64,000 bases of DNA, taken from contig NZ_FOFP01000013.1 in the NCBI RefSeq assembly GCF_900110925.1, positions 1 to 64,000 on the forward strand, in the 5' to 3' direction. The DNA is from Pseudomonas cuatrocienegasensis. Lineage in GTDB: Bacteria > Pseudomonadota > Gammaproteobacteria > Pseudomonadales > Pseudomonadaceae. Of the stretch, positions 52,982-61,699 are shown in pieces; the first letter of the stretch is position 1, and the number at the start of each line of letters is the position of its first letter. The notes under the pieces are model-generated. The model was not told the DNA's origin. It ran no database searches and worked only from the letters and a program-made list of their open reading frames with translations. Both the position numbers and the translations under genes were made by a program.

Positions 52982-53824
52982 ATGCCACGCGCCACCCACC
53001 TCAGCCCGGTCGATGCGGTCTTGCCAACGCCGCCTGTGAGCGGCTACGCCTATCGCGAGCTGGATGAGCCGGCGGACATTGCCGAAGCGGTGCTGGCCGA
53101 AGAGTGTGCGCTGGCGATCAGCTACAACGGCATCAGCCATGCCGTGATGATGGTCTCGCCCTCCGCGCTTGAGGATTTTGTCACCGGCTTCAGCCTGAGC
53201 AGCGACCTGGTGCAGTCCATCGACGAGATTTATGACATCGTCATTCACCGCGCTGGTGCCGCCATCAGCGCCGAGGTGCAGATCAGCAACCGCGCGTTCT
53301 GGGCACTCAAGCAGCAGCGCCGGCAACTGGCCGGCACCAGCGGTTGCGGCCTGTGCGGTGTAGAGGCGCTGGACCAGGCACTGCCCACCCTCACGCCGCT
53401 GACTCCGACGCCGCTGCCACCGGCCGTGCACCTGCAGGGCCTGCGCGAACGCATCAACGAAGCCCAGCGCCTGGCGCGCCAGAGCGGTGCCCTGCACGCG
53501 GCGCTGTTCGTCGACGCCGACGGCGCCATCGAGCTGTGCCGCGAAGACATCGGCCGGCATAACGCCCTCGACAAACTGATCGGCGCGCTGCTGCGCAGCG
53601 GCCATGCGTCTGCCGGTTTTGCCGTGGTCACCAGCCGCTGCAGCCTGGAACTGATTCACAAGGCCGTGCGTGCCCGTATCGGCACCCTGGTCAGCCTGTC
53701 CGCGCCCACCGCCCTGACCGTACAGTGGGCGCGCCAGCATCACCTCAACCTGATCCACCTGCCCCATCACAGCGCCCCCCGGGTCTACAGCCCGGCGCCG
53801 CCTGCCAGAGAGCAACGACCATGA
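52982..53824 (+). CDS. fdhD: formate dehydrogenase accessory sulfurtransferase
   Basis: A 280-residue protein with SGCGLCGVEALDQALP, the C-x2-C motif that carries sulfur from IscS to the molybdenum cofactor, plus EECALAISYNGISHAVMMVS early, the CREDIGRHNALDKLIG segment and FAVVTSRCSLELIHKAV. It sulfurates the bis-MGD cofactor of formate dehydrogenase-type enzymes. Its stop overlaps the next gene by four bases, suggesting that gene's product is the client. Confidence 0.95.
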   Translation: MPRATHLSPVDAVLPTPPVSGYAYRELDEPADIAEAVLAEECALAISYNGISHAVMMVSPSALEDFVTGFSLSSDLVQSIDEIYDIVIHRAGAAISAEVQISNRAFWALKQQRRQLAGTSGCGLCGVEALDQALPTLTPLTPTPLPPAVHLQGLRERINEAQRLARQSGALHAALFVDADGAIELCREDIGRHNALDKLIGALLRSGHASAGFAVVTSRCSLELIHKAVRARIGTLVSLSAPTALTVQWARQHHLNLIHLPHHSAPRVYSPAPPAREQRP

Positions 53825-56142
53825 GCCTGCAACCCGTCAACCCTCGCTACAAACCCTACCGTGGCGCCGCAGCCGGCTGGGGCGCGCTGCGCAGCGTCGC
53901 GCATTTCTGGCTGGACAGTAAGCAGCCGTTCAAGAACCTGCGCGCGCTGCTCAAGACCAACCAGAATGGCGGCTTCGACTGCCCAGGTTGTGCCTGGGGC
54001 GACTCACCGGAAGACGGCCACATCAAGTTCTGCGAGAACGGCGCCAAGGCGGTCAACTGGGAAGCCACCAAGCGCCGCGTGGATGCCGCCTTCTTCGCCC
54101 GCTACAGCGTCAGCCAACTGCGCGAGCAGAGCGACTACTGGCTCGAATACCAGGGCCGCCTGACCGAGCCGATGCGTTACGACAGCGCCAGCGACCGTTA
54201 CCTGCCAATCAGCTGGGACGCCGCATTCAGCCTGATCGCCGAGCACCTCAAGGGTCTCGAAAGCCCTAACCAGGCCGAGTTCTACACCTCGGGCCGAGCC
54301 AGCAACGAAGCCGCATTTCTCTACCAGTTGTTCGTGCGTGCCTATGGCACCAACAACTTCCCCGACTGCTCGAACATGTGCCACGAGGCCAGCGGCGTTG
54401 CCCTCGGCCAAAGCGTGGGCATCGGCAAGGGCAGCGTGACCTTCGACGATTTCGAGCACGCCGATGCGATCTTCGTGCTTGGCCAGAACCCCGGCACCAA
54501 CCACCCGCGCATGCTCGAACCGCTGCGCGAAGCGGTCAAACGCGGCGCTCAGGTGGTCTGCTTCAACCCGCTGAAAGAGCGCGGCCTGGAGCGCTTCCAG
54601 CACCCGCAGCACGCCCTGGAAATGCTCACCAACGGCTCCGAACCGCTCAACACGGCGTTCTTCCGTCCTGCCCTGGGTGGCGACATGGCAGCCCTGCGCG
54701 GCATCGCCAAATTCCTCCTGCAGTGGGAGCGCGAGGCCCAGGCCAAGGGCGAGCCGGCGGTGTTCGACCACGCCTTTATCGCCGAGCACACCGACGGACT
54801 GGACGACTACCTGGCGCTGCTCGACGCCAGCAGCTGGGACAGCCTGGTGGCCCAGTCCGGCCTGAGCCTGACTGAAATTGAACAGTCCGCGCGCATGTAC
54901 CGGCGTGCCGAAAAAGTCATCATCTGCTGGGCCATGGGCATCACCCAGCACCACCATTCGGTGGCGACCATTCAGGAAATCGTCAATCTGCAACTGCTGC
55001 GCGGCAACCTCGGCCGTCCGGGCGCGGGCCTGTGCCCGGTACGCGGCCACAGCAACGTGCAGGGCGACCGCACCATGGGCATCAATGATCGCCCGCCGGT
55101 GGCCTTCCTCGATGCCATGGAAAAGCGCTTCAGCTTTGCCGTGCCGCGTGCCAACGGCCACAACACCATTGAGGCGATCAACGCCATGGTGCGCGGCGAG
55201 GCCAAGGTGTTTATCGGCCTGGGCGGCAACTTCGCTCAAGCCACGCCGGACAGCCCGCGTACCCACCAGGCCCTGCAGAGCTGCGCGCTGACCGTGCAGA
55301 TCAGCACCAAGCTCAACCGCAGCCACCTGACCACCGGCACCGACGCGCTGATCCTGCCGTGCCTGGGCCGCACCGACATCGACCACCAGGCCACCGGCCC
55401 ACAGGCGGTGACAGTGGAAGATTCGTTCAGCATGATCCACGCCTCTTTTGGTCAACTCGAACCGATTTCGGCGCAGATGCGCTCGGAACCGGCCATCGTT
55501 GCCGGTATCGCCAAGGCCACCCTGGGCAACCACCCGGTGGACTGGGACGCGCTGATCGCCGATTACAGCAAGATTCGCGAACTGATCGCCGACACCATCC
55601 CCGGCTTCGCTGACTTCAATCAGCGTGTGCAGCATCCGGGCGGGTTCTACCTGGGCAACTCGGCGGGCGCGCGGACCTGGAAGACCGCCACGGGCAAGGC
55701 CGGCTTCAAGGCCAATGCCCTGCTCGGCGACCTGTTACCGCCCCAGGTACGCGAAAGCGGCCAGACCCCGGACCTGATCCTGCAGACCCTGCGCTCCCAC
55801 GACCAGTACAACACCACCATCTACGGCCTGGACGACCGCTACCGCGGCGTGCGCGGCCAACGCCAGGTGCTGTTCGCCAACGAGGCAGACATCATCCGCC
55901 TGGGCTTCAAGCCGGGGCAGAAGGTCGACCTGACCTCGCTGTGGAATGACGGAGTGGAACGCAAGGTCTACGGCTTCACCCTGCTGGCGTTCGATATTCC
56001 GGCGGGCCAGGCAGCGGCGTACTACCCCGAAGCGAACCCCCTGGTACCCCTGGAGAGCTACGGCGCGCGCAGCTTCACGCCCACCTCCAAGTTCATCGCC
56101 ATCCGCGTGCATGCCGCGCAGGACGATCAACGCATCGCCTAA
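53821..56142 (+). CDS. FdhF/YdeP-type molybdopterin oxidoreductase
   Basis: A 773-residue member of the molybdopterin oxidoreductase family (FdhF/YdeP subgroup). Near the N-terminus GGFDCPGCAWGDSPEDG gives a C-x2-C and CENGAKAVNWEATKRRV follows; TSGRASNEAAFLYQLFVRAY and NNFPDCSNMCHEASGVALG cover the cofactor site, and the C-terminal domain has the MGD-binding RSHDQYNTTIYGLDDRYRGV. No signal peptide, so cytoplasmic. The first cysteine cluster is reduced compared with FdhG-type subunits. Reaction unknown; YdeP in E. coli is linked to acid resistance. Confidence 0.92.
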   Translation: MSLQPVNPRYKPYRGAAAGWGALRSVAHFWLDSKQPFKNLRALLKTNQNGGFDCPGCAWGDSPEDGHIKFCENGAKAVNWEATKRRVDAAFFARYSVSQLREQSDYWLEYQGRLTEPMRYDSASDRYLPISWDAAFSLIAEHLKGLESPNQAEFYTSGRASNEAAFLYQLFVRAYGTNNFPDCSNMCHEASGVALGQSVGIGKGSVTFDDFEHADAIFVLGQNPGTNHPRMLEPLREAVKRGAQVVCFNPLKERGLERFQHPQHALEMLTNGSEPLNTAFFRPALGGDMAALRGIAKFLLQWEREAQAKGEPAVFDHAFIAEHTDGLDDYLALLDASSWDSLVAQSGLSLTEIEQSARMYRRAEKVIICWAMGITQHHHSVATIQEIVNLQLLRGNLGRPGAGLCPVRGHSNVQGDRTMGINDRPPVAFLDAMEKRFSFAVPRANGHNTIEAINAMVRGEAKVFIGLGGNFAQATPDSPRTHQALQSCALTVQISTKLNRSHLTTGTDALILPCLGRTDIDHQATGPQAVTVEDSFSMIHASFGQLEPISAQMRSEPAIVAGIAKATLGNHPVDWDALIADYSKIRELIADTIPGFADFNQRVQHPGGFYLGNSAGARTWKTATGKAGFKANALLGDLLPPQVRESGQTPDLILQTLRSHDQYNTTIYGLDDRYRGVRGQRQVLFANEADIIRLGFKPGQKVDLTSLWNDGVERKVYGFTLLAFDIPAGQAAAYYPEANPLVPLESYGARSFTPTSKFIAIRVHAAQDDQRIA

Positions 56143-56152
56143 ATGGCTTGGA

Positions 56153-56172
56153 CCGGCGTCCTTGGGCGCCGG
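56153..56172. terminator. hairpin after the molybdopterin oxidoreductase gene
   Basis: CCGGCG and CGCCGG pair around eight bases, ten bases after the stop. There is no T run, so it is a weak terminator candidate. Confidence 0.35.
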
Positions 56173-56337
56173 CCCAAGAGCCAGGCCTGGCAAGGCCCGC
56201 TCGTCGTTTAATGTCCCATTGCCTGCATAGCCCAGCGCTACCCTCGCGCCTGATCAGCCATCGGCTGCATCGCCTCATCAGAACCCCGAAACCGTTCGCC
56301 GCAGCCTGACTGGCTGCGCCGACCCACTGGATTTCTC

Positions 56338-57048
56338 ATGCGCCTTGCACCCCTGGCCCTGCTCAGCCTGCTGTCCTTCGCCGTCGAGGCGAGCACCCTG
56401 CAGCGCGAGCTTGGGCCTTACCAACTGAACCTCGGCACGTCGCCCAGCCGCAGCATGGCGCAAGGGTTGGTGCAGCCCCAGCACAGCAGCAGCCTGCACG
56501 GCGGTTTCGACCTCAGCCACCCCAGCGGCTGGTACCTGGGCCAATGGTCACCGAGCATTGGCGTGCTGCCGGGTAAACGTACCGAACTGAATCACTACCT
56601 GGGCTACCGCAGCACCTTGAGCGAACAGCTTGGGGTCGAACTTGGCACCATGCGCTACAGCCATCCGGGCTACAGTCACCTTGACAGCCAGGACCTGTAC
56701 GCCGGTCTGACCCTGGGTGAACGGCACCTTGGTCTGGCCTTCAGCGACGAACCCAGCCGCCGCGACGCCACCCTGCTCGCCGACTTCGGCCGGCTTACCC
56801 CGCTGGGGCTGGCCGTACGCCTGCGTTATGCCAACCACCTGCTCGACAGCCCGACGACGCTGGATGACGGAAGCCAGGTGCGTCTGTTCAACGACTGGAG
56901 CCTGAGCCTGTCGCGGCCCTGGCTGGGTATCGACCTCAACCTCTCGTATTCCGACTCCAGCCTCGACGAAGAGGCCTGTACTGCCTACAGCGGGCAGAAC
57001 AGCCGCTGTGAAGGCGAACTCAGCTTCGAGGCCAGCCGCGTCTTCTAA
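56338..57048 (+). CDS. TorF-family putative outer-membrane porin
   Basis: A 236-residue exported beta-barrel protein. Signal peptide to about residue 18 (LSFAVEA); LNLGTSPSRSMAQGLVQPQH and HSSSLHGGFDLSHPSGWYLG, HLDSQDLYAGLTLGERHLGL and a terminal phenylalanine match the TorF family (TIGR02001), which is usually about 230 residues. Function unproven; a small solute pore is assumed. A CAAC repeat-like C-terminal pair (EEACTAYSGQNSRCEG) could form a disulfide in a loop. Confidence 0.85.
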   Translation: MRLAPLALLSLLSFAVEASTLQRELGPYQLNLGTSPSRSMAQGLVQPQHSSSLHGGFDLSHPSGWYLGQWSPSIGVLPGKRTELNHYLGYRSTLSEQLGVELGTMRYSHPGYSHLDSQDLYAGLTLGERHLGLAFSDEPSRRDATLLADFGRLTPLGLAVRLRYANHLLDSPTTLDDGSQVRLFNDWSLSLSRPWLGIDLNLSYSDSSLDEEACTAYSGQNSRCEGELSFEASRVF

Positions 57049-57178
57049 ACGCGATAAAAACCCTTAGCGTGCGGAATTTCTCGAAAAATCAGGCTCTAAG
57101 GTTACGTCGGTAGCCTGCCCGGCAACGGGAGGGCACCGCCAATACCCGTCCGCACCGGACTTTTTCGAGGTTTGCAGT

Positions 57179-57598
57179 ATGCGTACATTTCTTTCTGCGC
57201 TGGCCCTGACGGCCCTTAGCCCATTCGCCTTCGCCGACAGTGGCAAAGTCGCGGTCGGCAGCGGTCTGGGCGGTGTGCTGGGAAATATCGTTGGCCAACA
57301 GGTGGGCGGCAGCACCGGCGCTGCCATCGGAGCTGGCCTGGGCGGTGCCGCTGGCGGAGTGATCACCGCCAGTGACCGCAACAAGACCGAAGCCGCACTC
57401 GGCGGTGGCCTGGGTGCAGCCGGCGGCTCGGTGCTCGGCGGCCAGTTGGGTGGTAGTACCGGCTCAACCATCGGCGCCGGCCTGGGCGGTGCCGCCGGTG
57501 GCGCACTGGCCAATGAATACGCCGGTGGCAGCGACGGCAAACGCAGCGGCCACCCCGGCAAGAAGCACAAACATAAGCACAAGCATCGCCGGCACTAG
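57179..57598 (+). CDS. exported glycine-zipper protein with lysine-histidine tail
   Basis: A 139-residue protein. Signal peptide MRTFLSALALTALSPFAFAD, then two near-identical glycine-zipper blocks, QVGGSTGAAIGAGLGGAAGG (about residues 41-60) and QLGGSTGSTIGAGLGGAAGG (about 86-105), and a very basic tail of alternating K and H ending RRH. Glycine zippers pack in membranes. The internal duplication covers about 45 residues. The tail could bind metal, DNA or lipopolysaccharide. GAGG precedes the ATG. No function can be assigned. Confidence 0.82.
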   Translation: MRTFLSALALTALSPFAFADSGKVAVGSGLGGVLGNIVGQQVGGSTGAAIGAGLGGAAGGVITASDRNKTEAALGGGLGAAGGSVLGGQLGGSTGSTIGAGLGGAAGGALANEYAGGSDGKRSGHPGKKHKHKHKHRRH

Positions 57599-57612
57599 AA
57601 GCCCGCGTGAAG

Positions 57613-57650
57613 AAAAACACCGCGATGCCCCAGGCATTCGCGGTGTTTTT
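57613..57650. terminator. strong terminator after the glycine-zipper gene
   Basis: AAAAACACCGCGA and TCGCGGTGTTTTT pair perfectly over 13 bases, with a further TGCC-GGCA pairing in the loop. Confidence 0.9.
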
Positions 57651-57691
57651 CATTGCCGATGAATTAGCTGTTGCCAGACCGATCAGGCTTG

Positions 57692-57790
57692 TGTGGGAGC
57701 GCAGGGGGCACCTAGCCTTTATCCGCGATAATCCTTGAAGCGCTGAAAACATCGCGGCTAAAGCGCAGCGCCGCCCGGCCCCTGCCACAC
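57692..57790. repeat. intergenic repeat, 99 bp (copy 2)
   Basis: It runs TGTGGGAGCGCAGGGGGCAC, then CTAGCCTTTATCCGCGATAA, then ATCGCGGCTAAAGCGCAGCG and a variant right end, matching copy 1 (49631-49716) read on the opposite strand over most of its length. Confidence 0.8.
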
Positions 57791-57950
57791 GACCTGACAT
57801 TGACCGACATTTGATGGTGTCGCGACGATTCGACTTTTCTATCTGTCAGGGCTGTGATGAAATTCTGAAATAATCAGATATGTGATCACAGATGCCCAAT
57901 GGGCAAAGATGCAGCCCTGCTGCCTGGGCAAGCCATGCGATCCAGACACA

Positions 57951-58037
57951 GGTATGTCTAGGGGCGCAATGACGAGTAAAATTCTGGCGCTGACGGATGA
58001 CTTGGATAACTTAATTCAAGCCTATCGCCCTGCGTAG
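57951..58037 (+). pseudogene. short IS5-type transposase relic
   Basis: The frame reads GMSRGAMTSKILALTDDLDN then LIQ before a stop. This resembles the S-R-G-G-L-T-S-K-I-H-A-L-T-D-A-L-G-N block of IS5-family transposases. It is one short piece of a lost element in the 599-base gap before pyrR, where no other gene is visible. Confidence 0.5.
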
Positions 58038-58197
58038 CGACAAGACGGATACGAGCTTTCACGTCATGATGAGCCTTGCCGCCACGGTCATTAATTCTCG
58101 ATGAATCTCAACAGCCTCTAAAACCAACCCTACTACTTAGCCCTACTGAATCAGGCCCGCGTTGCCGCGCACCATCACCTGCATCCGGAGTGTCGCC

Positions 58198-58704
58198 ATG
58201 AACCTACCCAACCCCGCCGACCTGCTGCCCGAGATGGCCACCGCCCTGGAGGCGCACCTGGCGCAGCGGCAGATCAGCGAACCACGCTTTATCGGCATCC
58301 GCACCGGCGGCGTGTGGGTCGCCCAGGCGCTGCTCGACGCCCTTGGCCGTGACGATGCGCTGGGCATTCTCGACGTGTCCTTCTACCGCGACGATTTCAC
58401 CCAGAACGGCCTGCACCCCCAGGTGCAACCGTCCGAGCTGCCGTTCGAGATCGAAGGCCAGCACCTGGTACTGATCGATGATGTGCTGATGAGCGGGCGC
58501 ACCATCCGCGCCGCGCTCAACGAGCTATTCGACTACGGCCGCCCGGCCAGCGTGACCCTGGTCAGCCTGCTCGACCTGAATGCCCGCGAGCTGCCGATCC
58601 GCCCCGACGTTGTCGGCTCCACCCTGTCGCTGGCCGCCAATCAGCGGGTAAAATTGACCGGCCCCACGCCGCTGACCCTCGACCTCCAGACGCTCGCCCA
58701 CTGA
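58198..58704 (+). CDS. pyrR: PyrR-type uracil phosphoribosyltransferase/regulator
   Basis: A 168-residue phosphoribosyltransferase. The PRPP-binding loop is LVLIDDVLMSGRTIRAALNE; FIGIRTGGVWVAQAL and LDVSFYRDDFTQNGLHPQV are also typical. GGAG precedes ATG 58198; the open frame starts earlier without support. In Pseudomonas it precedes pyrB and may control the operon, though RNA attenuation of the Bacillus type is not established here. Confidence 0.94.
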   Translation: MNLPNPADLLPEMATALEAHLAQRQISEPRFIGIRTGGVWVAQALLDALGRDDALGILDVSFYRDDFTQNGLHPQVQPSELPFEIEGQHLVLIDDVLMSGRTIRAALNELFDYGRPASVTLVSLLDLNARELPIRPDVVGSTLSLAANQRVKLTGPTPLTLDLQTLAH

Positions 58705-58714
58705 GAAGCCCGCA

Positions 58715-59719
58715 ATGACCCCGATTGCCGCCAAGCGCCCGCTGCAGCTCAATGACCAAGGCCAGCTGCGCCATTTCCTCTCCCTCGACGGGCTGCCCCG
58801 TGAGCTGCTGACCGAGATTCTCGACACTGCCGACTCCTTCCTCGAAGTCGGCGCCCGTGCGGTGAAAAAAGTCCCGTTGCTGCGCGGCAAGACCGTATGC
58901 AACGTGTTCTTCGAGAACTCCACGCGCACCCGCACCACCTTCGAGCTGGCGGCCCAGCGCCTGTCAGCGGACGTGATCACCCTCAACGTCTCGACCAGCT
59001 CCACCAGCAAGGGCGAGACGCTGTTCGACACCCTGCGCAATCTGGAAGCCATGGCCGCCGACATTTTCGTCGTGCGCCACGCCGACTCCGGTGCCGCGCA
59101 CTTTATCGCCGAGCATGTCTGCCCGAACCTGGCGATCATCAACGGTGGCGACGGCCGTCATGCGCACCCGACCCAGGGCATGCTCGACATGCTGACCATC
59201 CGCCGGCACAAGGGCAGCTTCGAGAATCTCTCGGTGGCCATCGTCGGCGACATCCTGCATTCGCGGGTGGCGCGCTCGAACATGCTGGCGCTGAAGACCT
59301 TGGGCTGCCCGGATATCCGCGTGATCGCACCCAAGACCCTGCTGCCGGTCGGCATCGAACAATACGGCGTGAGCGTCTACCACGACCTGGCCCAAGGCCT
59401 CAAAGATGTCGACGTGGTGATCATGCTGCGCCTGCAGCGCGAGCGCATGAACGGCGGCCTGCTGCCCAGCGAAGGCGAGTTCTACCGCTTGTTCGGCCTC
59501 ACCGAACAGCGCCTCAAACTGGCCAAACCCGATGCCCTGGTGATGCACCCGGGGCCGATCAACCGTGGTGTGGAGATCGAATCGGCGGTGGCCGATGGGC
59601 CGCAGTCGGTGATTCTCAACCAGGTTACCTATGGCATCGCCGTGCGCATGGCGGTGCTGTCCATGGCCATGAGCGGGCAGACCGCGCAGCGTCAACTCAA
59701 CGCCGAGGAGGCCAACTGA
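58715..59719 (+). CDS. pyrB: aspartate carbamoyltransferase catalytic subunit
   Basis: A 334-residue enzyme: the carbamoyl phosphate loop NVFFENSTRTRTTFELAAQR (S-T-R-T-R), VSTSSTSKGETLFDTLRNLE (S-x-x-K), HPTQGMLDM, VAIVGDILHSRVARSN, VIMLRLQRERM and VMHPGPINRGVEIESAVADG. It joins aspartate and carbamoyl phosphate in pyrimidine synthesis. In Pseudomonas it assembles with PyrX as a dodecamer, not with PyrI. Confidence 0.97.
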   Translation: MTPIAAKRPLQLNDQGQLRHFLSLDGLPRELLTEILDTADSFLEVGARAVKKVPLLRGKTVCNVFFENSTRTRTTFELAAQRLSADVITLNVSTSSTSKGETLFDTLRNLEAMAADIFVVRHADSGAAHFIAEHVCPNLAIINGGDGRHAHPTQGMLDMLTIRRHKGSFENLSVAIVGDILHSRVARSNMLALKTLGCPDIRVIAPKTLLPVGIEQYGVSVYHDLAQGLKDVDVVIMLRLQRERMNGGLLPSEGEFYRLFGLTEQRLKLAKPDALVMHPGPINRGVEIESAVADGPQSVILNQVTYGIAVRMAVLSMAMSGQTAQRQLNAEEAN

Positions 59720-60990
59720 TGCGTACGGCAATCATCGGCGCCCGGGTCATCGACCCGAGCAGCGGCCTGGATCAAGTCACCGACCTGTATATCGAAGGCG
59801 GCAAACTGCTGGCCATCGGCAACGCGCCCGCCGGTTTCAGCGCTGAAACCACACTCGACGCCCACGGCCTGATCGCCGCCCCCGGCCTGGTAGACCTCAG
59901 CGTCGCCCTGCGCGAACCGGGCTACAGCCGCAAAGGCAGCATCGCCAGCGAAACCCTGGCCGCTGCCGCAGGCGGGGTGACCAGCCTGTGCTGCCCGCCG
60001 TTCACCAAACCAGTGCTGGACACCTCGGCAGTGGCCGAGCTGATCCTCGACCGCGCCCGCGAAGCCGGGCACACCAAGGTGTTTCCCATCGGCGCCCTGA
60101 GCAAAGGCCTAGATGGCGAACAGCTCGCCGAACTGGTGGCCTTGCGCGACGCCGGTTGCGTGGCATTCGGCAATGGCCTGGAGAGCTTTCGCAACAGCCG
60201 TACCCTGCGCCGCGCACTGGAGTACGCGGCCACCTTCGACCTGCAGGTGATCTTCCACTCCCAGGACCATGACCTCGCCGAAGGCGGCCTGGCCCACGAA
60301 GGCGCCACCGCCAGCTTCCTCGGCCTGCCGGGCATTCCGGAAACTGCTGAAACCGTGGCCCTGGCCCGCGACCTGCTGCTGGTCGAACAAAGCGGCGTGC
60401 GCGCCCACTTCAGCCAGCTGACCAGTGCCCGCGGTGCCGAGCTGATCGCCGATGCCCAGGCCCGCGGCCTGCCAGTGACCGCCGATGTGGCGCTGTATCA
60501 GTTGATTCTCACCGACGAGGCGCTGATCGACTTCTCCAGCCTCTATCACGTGCAACCGCCACTGCGCTCACGCGCCGACCGTGACGGCCTGCGCGAAGCG
60601 GTGAAAAGCGGGGTCATCTCGGCCATCGCCAGCCACCACCAGCCCCACGAGCGCGACGCCAAGCTGGCGCCGTTCGGCGCGACCGAGCCGGGCATCAGCA
60701 GCGTACAATTGCTCCTGCCGCTGGCCATGAGCCTGGTCGAGGACGGCCTGTTTGACCTACCGACCCTGCTCGCCCGCCTGAGCAGTGGCCCGGCCAACGC
60801 CCTGCGCCTGCCGGCCGGGCGCCTGGCCGTGGGTGCGCCGGCGGACCTGGTGCTGTTCGACTCCAGCGCCTCAACCCTGGCCGGCGACACCTGGTTCTCC
60901 AAGGGTGCCAACTGCCCGTTTCTCGGCCATTGCCTGCCGGCAGCGGTTCGCTACACCCTGGTCGATGGACATATCAGCTATCAGGCGTGA
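59719..60990 (+). CDS. pyrX: dihydroorotase-like structural subunit PyrX (pyrC')
   Basis: A 423-residue amidohydrolase homologue. The family's zinc ligands are missing: the position of D-x-H-x-H-LREPG reads DLSVALREPG, with Ser61 and Ala63 in place of the two histidines. The rest is typical (GGVTSLCCPP, CPFLG, NALRLPAGRLAVGAPADL). In P. aeruginosa and P. putida this inactive homologue holds the PyrB complex together. ATG overlaps the pyrB stop by one base, with GAGGAGG upstream. A real dihydroorotase must be encoded elsewhere. Confidence 0.93.
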   Translation: MRTAIIGARVIDPSSGLDQVTDLYIEGGKLLAIGNAPAGFSAETTLDAHGLIAAPGLVDLSVALREPGYSRKGSIASETLAAAAGGVTSLCCPPFTKPVLDTSAVAELILDRAREAGHTKVFPIGALSKGLDGEQLAELVALRDAGCVAFGNGLESFRNSRTLRRALEYAATFDLQVIFHSQDHDLAEGGLAHEGATASFLGLPGIPETAETVALARDLLLVEQSGVRAHFSQLTSARGAELIADAQARGLPVTADVALYQLILTDEALIDFSSLYHVQPPLRSRADRDGLREAVKSGVISAIASHHQPHERDAKLAPFGATEPGISSVQLLLPLAMSLVEDGLFDLPTLLARLSSGPANALRLPAGRLAVGAPADLVLFDSSASTLAGDTWFSKGANCPFLGHCLPAAVRYTLVDGHISYQA

Positions 60991-61056
60991 CGGCTAACGC
61001 ATACAGGTGCATTACCTCTTTGGGAAGGGCCGGGCGGCGCGCCGCTTCGGCCGCGC

Positions 61057-61082
61057 TGTCGCGGCTAAAGCCCCTCCCACAG
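61057..61082 (+). repeat. fragment of the 86-bp intergenic repeat (copy 3)
   Basis: TCGCGGCTAAAGCCCCTCCC repeats the right end of the element at 49631-49716 (minus strand). Only this end is present. Confidence 0.75.
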
Positions 61083-61160
61083 AAATGTGAAGACACCGGC
61101 CGGTAGCCTGGGTCGAGCGCAGCGACACCCGGGACACACTCACGAACATCGCCGCATTGA

Positions 61161-61556
61161 TTACCGCGCTTGCGCGTTCTTGATCGACACCTGGGTATTC
61201 AGCGTCCAGAAGTCGTAGAGCACGCCGACCAGAAACAGCCCGCCGGTAAACAGGTAAATGACCCCGGTGATCCACTTGCCCTGGTACATGCGGTGCACAC
61301 CGAACACGCCGAGGAAGGTCAACAGAATCCAGGCGACGTTGTAATCGGTGGCGCCTGCGGTGAAACGCAGGTCGGCTTCGCGGTCCATCGCCGGAATCAA
61401 AAACAGGTCGATGATCCAGCCGATAAAAAACAGCCCGAGGGTGAAGAACCAGATGGTCCCGGTCACCGGCTTGCCGTAATAAAAGCGGTGTGCGCCGAGA
61501 AAGCCGAAGATCCAGAGTAAATAGCCAATGACCTTGCTGTGGGTGTCCTGTTGCAT
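61161..61556 (-). CDS. membrane protein with two TM2 domains
   Basis: A 131-residue protein made of two related halves, each with a helix pair and a short loop: YLLWIFGFLGAHRFYYGKPV then GTIWFFTLGLFFIGWIIDLF, and LLTFLGVFGVHRMYQGKWIT then GVIYLFTGGLFLVGVLYDFW. This is the TM2 pattern (G-x-HR-x-Y-x-G, then D-x-F/W). No role is established in bacteria. It stands alone, convergent with pyrX. Confidence 0.88.
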   Translation of the reverse strand: MQQDTHSKVIGYLLWIFGFLGAHRFYYGKPVTGTIWFFTLGLFFIGWIIDLFLIPAMDREADLRFTAGATDYNVAWILLTFLGVFGVHRMYQGKWITGVIYLFTGGLFLVGVLYDFWTLNTQVSIKNAQAR

Positions 61557-61663
61557 ATGCCTCTCCTGTAGGGACCGATCTGACGCCGCAGGCTACGCGA
61601 AGGTTTCCTCACTGGCTATGGCGGCCAACCCTGGGCTTGCCGGTTAGCGCACTCTACTCGATA

Positions 61664-61679
61664 CTGTATGGACAAACAG
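61664..61679 (+). promoter_or_regulatory. LexA box (SOS operator)
   Basis: CTGTATGGACAAACAG fits CTG-N10-CAG, and the palindrome extends three more bases each way (ATACTG/CAGTAT). It is 20 bases before ATG 61700, overlapping where a promoter for the two-gene DNA-repair unit should be. Confidence 0.8.
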
Positions 61680-61699
61680 TATCAGGCAGGTCATTCGCC

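Noticed and set aside
54004..55635. 543-codon open frame on the minus strand
   Set aside because: It is a shadow of the FdhF-like oxidoreductase gene, without family features.
58897..59718. N-terminal extension of the PyrX frame across pyrB
   Set aside because: PyrX starts at ATG 59719 with a GAGGAGG site; the upstream part is pyrB read in another frame.
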